Shown: positions 7,222-15,209 of the stretch, in pieces
Position numbering within the stretch: the stretch's first letter is position 1
Layout: each line of letters starts with the position of its first letter
Assembly (NCBI RefSeq): GCF_900102965.1
Contig: NZ_FNGM01000023.1
Span: 67,032 to 99,914, forward strand
DNA from: Paenibacillus jilunlii
GTDB taxonomy: Bacteria > Bacillota > Bacilli > Paenibacillales > Paenibacillaceae
Direction: 5' to 3'
Length of the DNA: 32,883 nt
Program-made: the position numbers and the translations under genes
Notes under the pieces: generated by a model
Database searches by the model: none
Seen by the model: the letters and a program-made list of their open reading frames with translations, nothing else
Told to the model about the DNA's origin: nothing

Positions 7222-8088
7222 ATGGCCAAACGGCGAGCCGCTTTTTACCTGATGACTATACCAGCACTGCTGCTGTTCTTCGCCTTTCATACGTTTCCGG
7301 CGCTGCAGGGCATTTATTATGCGTTCACGAACTGGGATGGTTACAGCAACAGCTTTGATTATGTGGGGTTCAAGAATTTCATTAATATTTTCAAAGACGA
7401 GAATGTACTGAACTCTTATCTTTTCACCTTTAAATACGCCATCGCTACAACTGTCCTCATCAATATTATCAGCCTGCTGATCGCACTGGGACTGAATGCC
7501 AAGATAAAGGCCAAAAACTTTTTCCGCGGCGTATATTTCCTGCCCAATATCCTCAGCGTGCTGATTGTCGGCTTTATCTTCAACTACCTGTTCTCCAATG
7601 TGTTTCCGGTGTGGGGCGAGAAGCTGGGAAGTGATTTCCTCTCGCAGAACATCCTTGGCAACTCCGATTGGGCCTGGATCGGGATCGTCATTGTTGCGGT
7701 CTGGCAGGGCATCGCTTATAACACCATTCTGTATCTGGCCGGATTACAGACGATTCCCACGGATCTTTATGAAGCCTCCAATCTGGACGGTGCCAGCCGC
7801 TGGCGGGAATTCTGGAGCATTACCTTTCCGCTGCTTGCTTCCTTCTTCACGATCAATATGGTGCTGGCGATGAAAGGCGGATTGATGGTTTTCGACCAGA
7901 TCATCGCCCTGACAGGCGGGGGTCCCGGCCGTTCTACGCAATCCATCGCCCTATTGATTTACACCGGCGGCTTCCAGGGCGGAGAATTCGCATACCAGTC
8001 AGCGAACGCCGTGATTTATTTTATCGTCATCGTCGTCATCTCCGCCCTTCAGCTTAAATTCCTGCAGAAACGGGAGATGGACCTATGA
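7222..8088 (+). CDS. Sugar ABC transporter permease, MalF type
   Basis: 288 aa, binding-protein-dependent transport inner membrane component with about six hydrophobic segments. The cytoplasmic loop that contacts the ATPase is recognisable as ASNLDGASRWREFWSITFPLL, the EAA motif. The N-terminus (AAFYLMTIPALLLFFAFHTFP) is the first membrane helix. The start is well supported by AAGGAGG. It would form the transmembrane channel with the next gene product. No ATPase gene is present, which is usual in Gram-positives where a shared MsmX/MalK-type ATPase serves many sugar importers. Confidence 0.93.
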   Translation: MAKRRAAFYLMTIPALLLFFAFHTFPALQGIYYAFTNWDGYSNSFDYVGFKNFINIFKDENVLNSYLFTFKYAIATTVLINIISLLIALGLNAKIKAKNFFRGVYFLPNILSVLIVGFIFNYLFSNVFPVWGEKLGSDFLSQNILGNSDWAWIGIVIVAVWQGIAYNTILYLAGLQTIPTDLYEASNLDGASRWREFWSITFPLLASFFTINMVLAMKGGLMVFDQIIALTGGGPGRSTQSIALLIYTGGFQGGEFAYQSANAVIYFIVIVVISALQLKFLQKREMDL

Positions 8089-8906
8089 TCAAAAAATCGA
8101 CGAATTGGCCGGTTACGGTAATTATCGCGCTGTGTTCCCTGCTGATCCTCTTTCCGCTGTACATGACGGTCGCCATCGCACTCAAAAATCCCGAGGAAAT
8201 GGCCCGCTCCATTTTCTCCCTGCCAACCGGGCTGCATTTCGAGAATTTCGCGAACGCCATCAAGGCGACGAATTTCTTCAACGCCCTGGGCAACAGTGCC
8301 ACAATTACTGTGACAGCGGTTGTATTTATTCTGCTCACGAATTCCATGGTCGCCTATGCCATTGCCCGGAATATGAACAAGCGCTTCTTCAAAACGCTCT
8401 ACTTCTATTTCATCAGCGCCATGTTCATTCCGTTCCAGATCATTATGCTGCCGGTGGTCAAAGTCACTACCGACCTGCATATGAACAATATTCCCGGGCT
8501 GATTATTTTGTACATCGTCTATGGCCTTGCTTTTAATGTCTTTGTGTATGTCGGTTATATCCGCTCCATTCCGTATGAGCTGGAGGAAGCGGCTACAGTG
8601 GACGGGGCCTCGACCTGGGGCACCTTCTGGCGGATTATTTTCCCGCTGCTGGCTCCTGTCAATGCGACCATCGGCATCTTGTCCTGCCTGTCCACCTGGA
8701 ATGACTTCATGCTGCCGCTGATTCTCTTGGGCAACCAGGATTCCTATACGCTGCCGCTTGTGCAGTATGTCTTCCAGGGCCAATTCAGCACCGATTTCAA
8801 CCTGGCTTTCGCCTCGTATCTGCTGGCTTTGTCCCCTATGATAGTTATTTATCTGTTCGCACAGAAATGGATTATCGGCGGCCTTACCCAAGGCTCCATT
8901 AAGTAA
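8085..8906 (+). CDS. Sugar ABC transporter permease, MalG type
   Basis: 273 aa, the second membrane subunit. Its EAA loop reads LEEAATVDGASTWGTFWRII, followed by FPLLAPVNATIGILS. There are about six hydrophobic segments, starting with VTVIIALCSLLILFPLYMTV. Its ATG overlaps the stop codon of the previous permease by four bases (ATGA), so the two are translationally coupled and made in equal amounts. The C-terminus KWIIGGLTQGSIK is the usual end for MalG-type proteins. It works with the binding protein upstream to import a sugar oligomer for the glucosidase downstream. Confidence 0.93.
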   Translation: MIKKSTNWPVTVIIALCSLLILFPLYMTVAIALKNPEEMARSIFSLPTGLHFENFANAIKATNFFNALGNSATITVTAVVFILLTNSMVAYAIARNMNKRFFKTLYFYFISAMFIPFQIIMLPVVKVTTDLHMNNIPGLIILYIVYGLAFNVFVYVGYIRSIPYELEEAATVDGASTWGTFWRIIFPLLAPVNATIGILSCLSTWNDFMLPLILLGNQDSYTLPLVQYVFQGQFSTDFNLAFASYLLALSPMIVIYLFAQKWIIGGLTQGSIK

Positions 8907-8948
8907 ATTTACGTACCGCAGTTCATACAGAGACAGGAGTGCAGAACC

Positions 8949-10637
8949 ATGAACAAGCAATGGTGGAAAGAAAGTGTAGTCTACCAAATCTACCCCCGCA
9001 GCTTTCAAGACAGCAATGGAGACGGCATCGGGGATCTTCAAGGGATAATATCCCGGCTTGATTATTTGGAGCTGCTAGGCATCAACGTGGTCTGGCTGTG
9101 TCCGGTATACCAGTCGCCCAATGACGATAACGGCTATGATATCAGTAATTATCAGAGTATTATGAATGATTTCGGCACGCTCGCTGACTGGGAGGAGCTG
9201 CTTGCCGGACTTCACGCCCGCGGCATGAAGCTGATTATGGATCTGGTGGTCAACCACTCCTCGGATGAGCATGCCTGGTTCGCTGAATCGCGCAAATCCC
9301 CGGACAGCCCTTACCGGGACTATTACATCTGGCGCGCGGGCAAGGACGGGCATGAGCCTAACAATTGGGGTTCCTTCTTCAGCGGCCCGGCCTGGGAATA
9401 TGATGCGCAGACTGACGAATATTTCCTGCACCTGTTCTCCCGGAAGCAGCCGGATCTGAATTGGGAAAATCCGAAGCTTCGGCGGGAAATTTACGATATG
9501 ATGACCTGGTGGCTCGATAAAGGCATCGACGGGTTCCGCATGGACGTCATCAACCTGATCTCCAAGGTTCCAGAGCTTCCCAATGTGGGGAAAGAGCAGG
9601 AGGACGGCGAACGGACCTATCATTTTGGCGGTGAATATTTCGTAAACGGTCCGCGCGTGCATGAATACATGCAGGAAATGAACCGGGAGGTACTGTCCAA
9701 ATACGACATTATGACTGTCGGTGAAGCTATCGGCGTCACCCCTGAGGAAGCAGCGCTATATGTCGGCGAAGACCGGAATGAGCTTCATATGCTGTTCCAC
9801 TTCGAACTGATGGAGGTTGATTCCGGGCCGGGGGGCAAATGGGATGTGCGGCCATGGAAGCTGGCGGACATCAAGTCCATCTTCTCCAAATGGCAAACCG
9901 CGCTGCATGGCAAGGGCTGGAACAGCCTTTACCTGAACAATCATGACCAGCCGCGCATGCTGTCCCGCTTCGGAGATGATAAGCACTACCCGAAGGAGTC
10001 GGCCAAAATGCTGGCTACGCTGCTGCACACACTCCAAGGCACGCCTTACATCTACCAGGGCGAAGAAATCGGCATGACCAACGTGAAATTTGACTCTATA
10101 AGCGACTATAAGGATATTGAAATCCTGAATATGTATAAGGAATACCGGGCCGCAGGGCATGCGGAGGAAGAAATTATGAACTCCATTTATGTCAAAGGCC
10201 GCGACAATGGGCGTACTCCCATGCAGTGGAGCGCGGAACCGCAGGCCGGATTCACCACCGGTACACCTTGGCTGGCCGTGAATCCAAACTATACGGAGAT
10301 TAACGCCGAGCAGGCTCTGGCTGACCCCGATTCCATTTTCCACTACTATAAAAAGCTGATTGAGCTGCGGAAAAGCCATGACATATTCGTGTACGGAGAT
10401 TATGCGATCCTGGCCGAGGAGCATGAGCAGGTGTATGCCTATCTGCGCACACTTGGGGATGAACGGCTGCTTGTCATGCTGAACTTCTTCGGCCGGCCTG
10501 CCGCCTTCGAGCTTCCTGCATGTGTGGCCTTTCAGGACAAAACGCTGCTTATCGCCAATTACGGAGTACAGCCGGAGGAGGATATCCGTTCCCTATCGCT
10601 GCGCCCATATGAGGCCCGGGTGTATAGGCTGAGTTAG
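8949..10637 (+). CDS. GH13 alpha-glucosidase, oligo-1,6-glucosidase type
   Basis: 562 aa, glycoside hydrolase family 13, cytoplasmic (no signal peptide). The conserved regions are all visible: DLVVNHSS at 98-105, QPDLNW at 167-172, GFRMDV with nucleophile Asp199, VGEA with acid/base Glu259, and NNHDQPR with Asp333. The residue after the nucleophile is Val200. In this family Val here goes with alpha-1,6 bonds (isomaltose, isomaltulose, panose), while Thr or Ala goes with alpha-1,4, so oligo-1,6-glucosidase is the best call; trehalose-6-phosphate hydrolase is a close relative but less likely next to an ABC importer. It would cleave the imported oligosaccharide to glucose. A strong terminator follows. 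Confidence 0.92.
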   Translation: MNKQWWKESVVYQIYPRSFQDSNGDGIGDLQGIISRLDYLELLGINVVWLCPVYQSPNDDNGYDISNYQSIMNDFGTLADWEELLAGLHARGMKLIMDLVVNHSSDEHAWFAESRKSPDSPYRDYYIWRAGKDGHEPNNWGSFFSGPAWEYDAQTDEYFLHLFSRKQPDLNWENPKLRREIYDMMTWWLDKGIDGFRMDVINLISKVPELPNVGKEQEDGERTYHFGGEYFVNGPRVHEYMQEMNREVLSKYDIMTVGEAIGVTPEEAALYVGEDRNELHMLFHFELMEVDSGPGGKWDVRPWKLADIKSIFSKWQTALHGKGWNSLYLNNHDQPRMLSRFGDDKHYPKESAKMLATLLHTLQGTPYIYQGEEIGMTNVKFDSISDYKDIEILNMYKEYRAAGHAEEEIMNSIYVKGRDNGRTPMQWSAEPQAGFTTGTPWLAVNPNYTEINAEQALADPDSIFHYYKKLIELRKSHDIFVYGDYAILAEEHEQVYAYLRTLGDERLLVMLNFFGRPAAFELPACVAFQDKTLLIANYGVQPEEDIRSLSLRPYEARVYRLS

Positions 10638-10667
10638 TGCTTTGCCTGTGTTGTTCTCATTTCGTTT

Positions 10668-10695
10668 AAAAGGAGCCTCCCGGCTCCTTTTTTTT
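10668..10695 (+). terminator. Intrinsic terminator of the sugar operon
   Basis: A 10-bp stem (AAAAGGAGCC 10668-10677, GGCTCCTTTT 10682-10691) with a 4-base loop runs directly into a T tract. It ends the transporter and glucosidase transcript. Confidence 0.9.
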
Positions 10696-10765
10696 ATCCG
10701 CACAAGTCCAGTCTATGTATTGGTTCCCTTCCCGCAAGCATATCTATTACTATTGGAGCGAGACT

Positions 10766-10989
10766 GAATTCACGGGAGGTTCGCTCACAAAACTTAGCCT
10801 ATGCTTACGAAGCGAGTTTTGTATGAAGCAGAATTCACGGGAGATTCGCTCACAAAACTTAACCTATGCTTACGAAGCGAGTTTTGTACGAAGCAGAATT
10901 CAGGGGAGTATCGCTCACAAAACTTAGCCTATGCTTACGAAGTGAGTTTTGTACGAAGCAGAATTCAGGGAAGTCTCGCTCACAAAACT
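10766..10989 (+). repeat. 65-bp tandem repeat array in a gene leader
   Basis: Three full units (10766-10830, 10831-10895, 10896-10960) and a 29-bp partial unit (10961-10989) have an exact 65-bp period and a few substitutions. Each unit can fold: ACAAAACT and AGTTTTGT form an 8-bp outer stem around a small GCTT-ACG-AAGC hairpin. The period is not a multiple of three, so this is not a protein repeat. The last copy ends three bases before the AGGAGG ribosome site of the next gene, so the array is most of that gene's leader. It shares TATGCTTACGAAGC with the element at 1930-2210. Confidence 0.85.
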
Positions 10990-11005
10990 TTTAGGAGGCG
11001 GCCTA

Positions 11006-11605
11006 ATGCTCATTGTCCTGATGTACATTTTCGCCCTGTTGGGGGTTTCATTGCTGCTGGCAGCGGGAATCCTGCAGGTCAGGCTCTCTTCAGCGTCGTC
11101 CGCCCGGAACAAACCGGCCTCTGGCCTAACATCCTTCAATTTTAACTTTACCGAGCAAGTTATCACTCCGGATAAGTCCCATATTATCGCCTTGGATGAA
11201 GAAAGCAAACAGATGGCAGTAGGGTTCTGTAATCCCGCCAGCCAGGAAGCAGGATCACCGGCGATGTTCCCTTTTGAGCACATTCTGGGATCGGAAATTG
11301 TAGAAAATGCGCTAACGCTCACCAAGGTCAGCAAAACCAGCCGGATTACCACCAGCCCGGTCAGACAGAATCCGGGTGCAGCTGCCCAATCAGGCACAAC
11401 CGCAGTAAAACTTGATACTGGCGACACCGAAGAAATTACCGAGCTTACGCTCATCATCTATCTCGACAGCGCTGATACTCCGGTGCTCTCCATTCCCTTC
11501 CTTCCGGACCTCACACCCGCCAAAAAATGCGACCTCCAGTATTCACAAGCCCTCTCCAAAGCCCGGCAGATACATGAGATGATTCGCGGGATTGTGTCGG
11601 CGTAA
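11006..11605 (+). CDS. Hypothetical membrane-anchored protein
   Basis: 199 aa, not recognised. It starts with a hydrophobic segment (MLIVLMYIFALLGVSLLLAA, residues 1-20) that should act as a signal anchor, followed by a polar domain of about 175 residues rich in Ser and Thr. Phrases include PDKSHIIALDEESKQMAVGF and EITELTLIIYLDSADTPVLS, which suggest a beta-rich domain. The ATG at 11006 has AGGAGG eight bases before it; a longer frame from 10949 would start inside the 65-bp repeats and is unlikely. The leader consists of those repeats, which is the odd feature here. No promoter was evident between the upstream terminator and the start. Function unknown. Confidence 0.7.
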   Translation: MLIVLMYIFALLGVSLLLAAGILQVRLSSASSARNKPASGLTSFNFNFTEQVITPDKSHIIALDEESKQMAVGFCNPASQEAGSPAMFPFEHILGSEIVENALTLTKVSKTSRITTSPVRQNPGAAAQSGTTAVKLDTGDTEEITELTLIIYLDSADTPVLSIPFLPDLTPAKKCDLQYSQALSKARQIHEMIRGIVSA

Positions 11606-11636
11606 CTGCCGTGCTGGAGGCTTGGCTTAGCAGTAA

Positions 11637-12419
11637 CTATAGCGCTGTAAAAACATAATCAGCCTGGCCGAAGCGAATCGTCCGGCCTACTAAACCAGGG
11701 GCATCCGTTGCCAGCAGCAGTTCCTGCATCTGCTGCTGGCCGCCCCGCCGGAACACAAAAGCCTTGTCTCCGATAGTAAGGGATACGGATTTGCCATCCC
11801 AAGAGCCAGCGTTCGGGACAGGCAAGCCAAGAATACGGCTCCAATGTGCCGCTGTTGCCACCGGATCAGATACGGAGAAAACAGCCGCCCGTACTTCAAC
11901 TGCTCCGGCAGGGTGGGGCCTAATAATGCCTGCTGTCTTAAGCTCCTGTTGTCGCTGCCCGTCTATGCCTTTCCACTGAATAACGAACGGATAGACCAGT
12001 CCCTGAAAATGACCCCCAATGGTCAGCATCCGCCATTCTATCCATTGTCCTTGCTTGTTCAGCCGTCTGCCGTCCATAATCGGCGACAGCTTGAGGCCTT
12101 GCTGGTCGAGCAGTGACGCAGTCTGCTCAATATTATCCGTGCGGATAGCCACCCTGCTGAAGCCCTCATGCTCGGGCAGCAGCTTTACGGCATCCTTGAC
12201 GACAAGATTGGCAGTATCCGCCGATTCTGCCAGCTCCCGGTTCTCCACTGCCAGAAATTCCACATAATTCAGCCCGAAGTAACTCAGCGCATTATGGGTG
12301 CCCCACAGCTTGTGCGACCCGCCCGGGAATGCGGCAAGACCATTGTCTGTAAAGGTCTGCACAGCCTGCTCCAGATCATTGATATAATGAACGGTATGAT
12401 CCCACTGGAGGCTGCTCAT
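11637..12419 (-). CDS. VOC (glyoxalase-like) superfamily protein
   Basis: 260 aa, with a glyoxalase-like domain of the vicinal oxygen chelate superfamily. The start LQWDHTVHYINDLEQAVQTF is the typical first beta-alpha unit with its His, followed by NYVEFLAVENREL and a second module beginning VEVRAAVFSVSDPVATAAHW. Members are metal-dependent dioxygenases, isomerases or binding proteins; this sequence does not say which. Its ATG overlaps the stop of the upstream reductase gene by four bases, so the two are coupled. It is the last gene of a leftward group with the NlpA-like lipoprotein and the reductase. No clear terminator was seen between it and the convergent gene ending at 11605. Confidence 0.8.
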   Translation of the reverse strand: MSSLQWDHTVHYINDLEQAVQTFTDNGLAAFPGGSHKLWGTHNALSYFGLNYVEFLAVENRELAESADTANLVVKDAVKLLPEHEGFSRVAIRTDNIEQTASLLDQQGLKLSPIMDGRRLNKQGQWIEWRMLTIGGHFQGLVYPFVIQWKGIDGQRQQELKTAGIIRPHPAGAVEVRAAVFSVSDPVATAAHWSRILGLPVPNAGSWDGKSVSLTIGDKAFVFRRGGQQQMQELLLATDAPGLVGRTIRFGQADYVFTAL

Positions 12420-13234
12420 GGATGTACCTGCCCAAGCTCTGTCGTACGCTTCACGGCAGCCTTGACACTGCGCTGCAGCCCGGCTGCGAAATCGCTGTTG
12501 TTCAGCTCATACAGGGCATGGATGCCGACGCCGCCCGGAGAATTGTTGATGTCCAGCAGCTGGCGCGGATGCTTGCCGCTGTGGCGCAGCATGGCAACGG
12601 CCCCTTCCACGTTCTCCAGTGCGACCTGCCAGGCCTGTTCCCGGGGCAGACCCGCAAGCACTCCGGCATCGGCCAGGGACTCGATGAAATAATAGACATA
12701 ATTCGGCCCGGCCACCCCATAGCCGGTAAAGATATCAATCTGCGCTTCTTCCAGATACAGCACCTTGCCAAAGGCGTTCAGGAAGCCGTCAACCTGGGCT
12801 TTGTCGGCAAAACCGTTCAAAGCCGCACCGCTGTAGCCGAGGCCGGTATCGGTCAGCGTATTCGGAATCACCCGGATAATCGGGCGTTCCGCACCCGCAT
12901 ACTTGCCCAGCCTGGCAATGCTCACTCCGGCCACGATCGACAGCACGGCAGCCTGGCCTGCCGCATGTGCCGAGATTAGCCTGCCGACCGCTGCCAGATC
13001 ATCCTGCGGCCGCACGGCAATGACGATCAGCTCCGCTTCGGCAAGCAGCACCTCCTGAGCCTCGGACACAGCCGCCCGAACACCATAGGTGTTCTTCAGG
13101 TATAAGCTGCGCTCCTCATTCACATCCGCCACGCTGATCTGTGCGGCCTCGTAGGCGCCTTTGCTGATAACCGCCCGAATGATCGCCTCGGCCATTTGGC
13201 CGCCCCCGATAAAATGAATTCTTTTTGCCGCCAT
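12416..13234 (-). CDS. Pyrroline-5-carboxylate reductase-like protein
   Basis: 272 aa. An N-terminal NAD(P) Rossmann motif (HFIGGGQMAEAI) is followed by VIAVRPQD in the nucleotide-binding domain and by the family's C-terminal signature, here NNSPGGVGIHALYELNNSDF and AAVKRTTELG. The true enzymes make proline from pyrroline-5-carboxylate. The C-terminal motif departs from the usual TSPGGTT, so a paralogue such as the ComER type is possible. The ATG at 13234 has GGAGGA about ten bases upstream and is preferred over 13255. It follows the lipoprotein gene by 24 bases and overlaps the VOC gene by four, giving a three-gene operon. Confidence 0.82.
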   Translation of the reverse strand: MAAKRIHFIGGGQMAEAIIRAVISKGAYEAAQISVADVNEERSLYLKNTYGVRAAVSEAQEVLLAEAELIVIAVRPQDDLAAVGRLISAHAAGQAAVLSIVAGVSIARLGKYAGAERPIIRVIPNTLTDTGLGYSGAALNGFADKAQVDGFLNAFGKVLYLEEAQIDIFTGYGVAGPNYVYYFIESLADAGVLAGLPREQAWQVALENVEGAVAMLRHSGKHPRQLLDINNSPGGVGIHALYELNNSDFAAGLQRSVKAAVKRTTELGQVHP

Positions 13235-13258
13235 CCTGGTATCTCCTCCGTTCATTTA

Positions 13259-14089
13259 TCAGTTATTGGCCCACGCATCCGGAAGTATAAAGCCGTCGTA
13301 TTTGTCCTGCGCGTGGATATACTCCTCGAATTCCTTGGATTCATAGGCTGCTTTCAGATCCTTTGCCCATTGGGTATCCAGATCGTCTTTGTTGACAGTT
13401 ACGGTGACCCGGTGCTGCTCCGGTGTGTTCTCAATCTTCAGCGCTTCGGTAATTTGACGTTTGGCATTGGCAATATAGTTGCCGTTAACCACTCCGTAAT
13501 CCACATCGGCCAGCGAAACGAGAATCTGGGCGGAGTCCAGCGCTTCCAGCTTCAGCTGATATTTGTCCGGCTCCACACTGCTAAGGTTAAAATCAGTGGT
13601 TCCGGCATCGGGTTTAACTTTCACCCAGCCCAGCTCCTCCAGAATCCGCACCGCCCGCTCCTGGTTCACCGGATCATTCGGTATTGCGATAACCGAGCCG
13701 TCCTTCACCTCATCAAGCGACTTGTGCTTCTCGGAATACAGCCCCTGCGGCGCACTCGGCACGAAATTCAGCACCGCCATATCCGCACCAATTTCCTTGT
13801 TAATGCCCTCCATATACGCGGTACTCTGAAAAATACTGGCATCAATAGAGCCTTCCTTCATCGCCGGGTTGACCTGCATGTTCTGGGAAAAGGTCTTTAT
13901 CGTCACCTTGTAGCCTTCTTTCTCCAGAATCGGTACAATGCCGAGGCGGAACTGCTCCTCATAAGTGCCTACGCCAAAGCCGACGATGATGTCCTTTTTG
14001 TCCGCACCGGCAGCCTCTTTGTTCCCGCACGCGCCAAGCACTACCGACATTCCTACCAATGCTGCAGCTGCCAATGTTCTGATTTTCAT
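13259..14089 (-). CDS. NlpA/MetQ-family substrate-binding lipoprotein
   Basis: 276 aa. The signal peptide ends in the lipobox LGAC with Cys21, so the protein is anchored on the outer face of the membrane. The NlpA/MetQ fold is seen in IVGFGVGTYEEQFRLGIVPI, FSQNMQVNPAMKEGSIDASI, VIAIPNDPVNQERAVRILEE and the late YDGFILPDAW. Such proteins normally bind D- or L-methionine and serve a MetNI transporter, but no metN or metI gene is in the window. It is the first gene of a leftward operon with a reductase and a VOC protein. A promoter lies at 14171-14200. I looked for a SAM riboswitch or T-box in the leader and saw neither. Confidence 0.88.
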   Translation of the reverse strand: MKIRTLAAAALVGMSVVLGACGNKEAAGADKKDIIVGFGVGTYEEQFRLGIVPILEKEGYKVTIKTFSQNMQVNPAMKEGSIDASIFQSTAYMEGINKEIGADMAVLNFVPSAPQGLYSEKHKSLDEVKDGSVIAIPNDPVNQERAVRILEELGWVKVKPDAGTTDFNLSSVEPDKYQLKLEALDSAQILVSLADVDYGVVNGNYIANAKRQITEALKIENTPEQHRVTVTVNKDDLDTQWAKDLKAAYESKEFEEYIHAQDKYDGFILPDAWANN

Positions 14090-14170
14090 GAGCCAAACCC
14101 CTTTTCATCTTAAAAAAGTTTCCGAAGGCAAAAACATAGTTCACTTATCGGATTTAAAAGAATTAGTGGT

Positions 14171-14200
14171 ATGATAGCATGGCCAAATTTGAATCGTCAA
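14171..14200 (-). promoter_or_regulatory. Vegetative promoter of the NlpA-like operon
   Basis: On the minus strand TTGACG (14200-14195) and TATCAT (14176-14171) are 18 bp apart. The start would be near 14164, giving a leader of about 75 bases before the lipoprotein gene. Confidence 0.7.
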
Positions 14201-14302
14201 TGAGATTTTCATTACTTTCATGAAATTTTCCAAGCAAATCTTACCTCATTCCTTCCTTAAAAGCAGACGAATAGCCCGCGAATGCAGACCCAAACAGCCC
14301 GC

Positions 14303-14337
14303 TTAATGTTTCATTAACGTCAGCTCAATGTTAAAAT
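14303..14337 (+). promoter_or_regulatory. Possible Pho box upstream of the glycerophosphodiesterase gene
   Basis: TTAATG (14303-14308), TTAACG (14314-14319) and TCAATG (14325-14330) follow each other with an exact 11-bp step. That is the arrangement of PhoP-binding direct repeats in Bacillus, whose consensus is TTAACA-like. TAAAAT at 14332-14337 could be the -10 box, although it is closer to the last repeat than usual. Control of a glycerophosphodiesterase by phosphate starvation would make sense. The remaining bases between 14201 and 14302 hold a loose two-copy repeat (GCAGAC at 14263 and 14284, AGCCCGC at 14273 and 14296) of unknown role. Confidence 0.4.
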
Positions 14338-14467
14338 TGCCAAATCAGCGCCCTTTCGCTTCCGGCGGACAGGGTTTCCTGCTGTGATGTGGAATATGAA
14401 AGAGGAACGCCCGCACCTGCTGCGGCAGATGTACATTTACATTAATGAGACGGAGGAACTGAATGAG

Positions 14468-15205
14468 ATGAACAACATGATTAATTTTGCGCACCGCGGC
14501 GCATCTGCGGTCTGCCCGGAGAATACGATGGCAGCATTCCGCAAGGGTCTTGAGCTGGGGGCAACCGGCATTGAAACCGATGTGCAGATGACCCTTGACG
14601 GAGAGCTGGTCCTCATTCACGACGAGAGCCTGAACCGCACAACGGATCGCAGCGGATTGGTAAAGGATATAACACTGGGTGAGGTGCTGGAGGCGGATGC
14701 CGGATCGTGGTTTGGCGCTGAATTTGCCGGGGAACGGATTCCTGTCCTGGAAGAACTGCTTGATCTGCTGCAAGAACGAGACACCATCCTGAATATCGAA
14801 CTGAAAAACGGTACCTATCTCTACCCCGGCATGGAGGAAAAATTGATCGCCGCTGTGCGCGAGTATGGCATGAGTGAGCGTATTGTGCTGTCGAGCTTCA
14901 ACCATTATTCTCTCGCTTACTGCAAATCGCTGGCACCGGAGATCCGCACCGGGATTTTATATGGGGAAGGCTTGTACCGCCCATGGGATTATGCCGCTTC
15001 CCTGCAGGCGGATGCGCTGCATGCCTATCATTTGGCCGTGCTGCCGGAGTTTGTAGCCGAGGCGGCGGAGCATGGGGTTGTGTATCATCCATGGACCGTA
15101 AATGATCCGGAACGGATGAAATATTTAATTGAGGCCGGTGTGGCGGGGATTATTACCGATGTTCCGGATGTGCTCGCCGGACTGCTGGCATCCAAGGGAG
15201 TGTGA
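14468..15205 (+). CDS. Glycerophosphodiester phosphodiesterase
   Basis: 245 aa. The catalytic signature is complete: HRG at residues 9-11, PENT at 17-20, the metal ligands in ETDV (Glu36, Asp38) and HDESLNRTT with His51. The enzyme splits glycerophosphodiesters from lipids or teichoic acids into glycerol-3-phosphate and an alcohol. With no signal peptide it should be cytoplasmic, like UgpQ, and its length fits that group. I chose the ATG at 14468, which has GGAGGAA nine bases before it. The frame is open back to 14384, but no ribosome site supports an earlier start. An MFS transporter gene starts four bases after its stop codon, so the two are co-transcribed. Confidence 0.9.
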   Translation: MNNMINFAHRGASAVCPENTMAAFRKGLELGATGIETDVQMTLDGELVLIHDESLNRTTDRSGLVKDITLGEVLEADAGSWFGAEFAGERIPVLEELLDLLQERDTILNIELKNGTYLYPGMEEKLIAAVREYGMSERIVLSSFNHYSLAYCKSLAPEIRTGILYGEGLYRPWDYAASLQADALHAYHLAVLPEFVAEAAEHGVVYHPWTVNDPERMKYLIEAGVAGIITDVPDVLAGLLASKGV

Positions 15206-15209
15206 TGGA

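Noticed and set aside
10766..10989. CRISPR array
   Set aside because: The whole 65-bp unit is repeated with only scattered substitutions, so there are no unique spacers, and no cas genes are in the window. The 51-bp arrays fail for the same reason.
10949..11005. Upstream extension of the hypothetical membrane protein
   Set aside because: It begins inside the 65-bp repeats, and the AGGAGG site clearly serves the ATG at 11006.
13196..14113. 305-codon plus-strand frame opposite the NlpA-like gene
   Set aside because: The minus strand encodes a complete lipoprotein with signal peptide and promoter; the plus frame has no motif.
14090..14164. SAM riboswitch or T-box before the NlpA/MetQ-like gene
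   Set aside because: The leader is only about 75 bases and shows neither the conserved SAM-aptamer sequence nor a T-box and terminator.
14384..14467. 28-residue N-terminal extension of the glycerophosphodiesterase
   Set aside because: There is no ribosome site before 14384, while GGAGGAA precedes 14468 at ideal distance and the family starts just before HRG.
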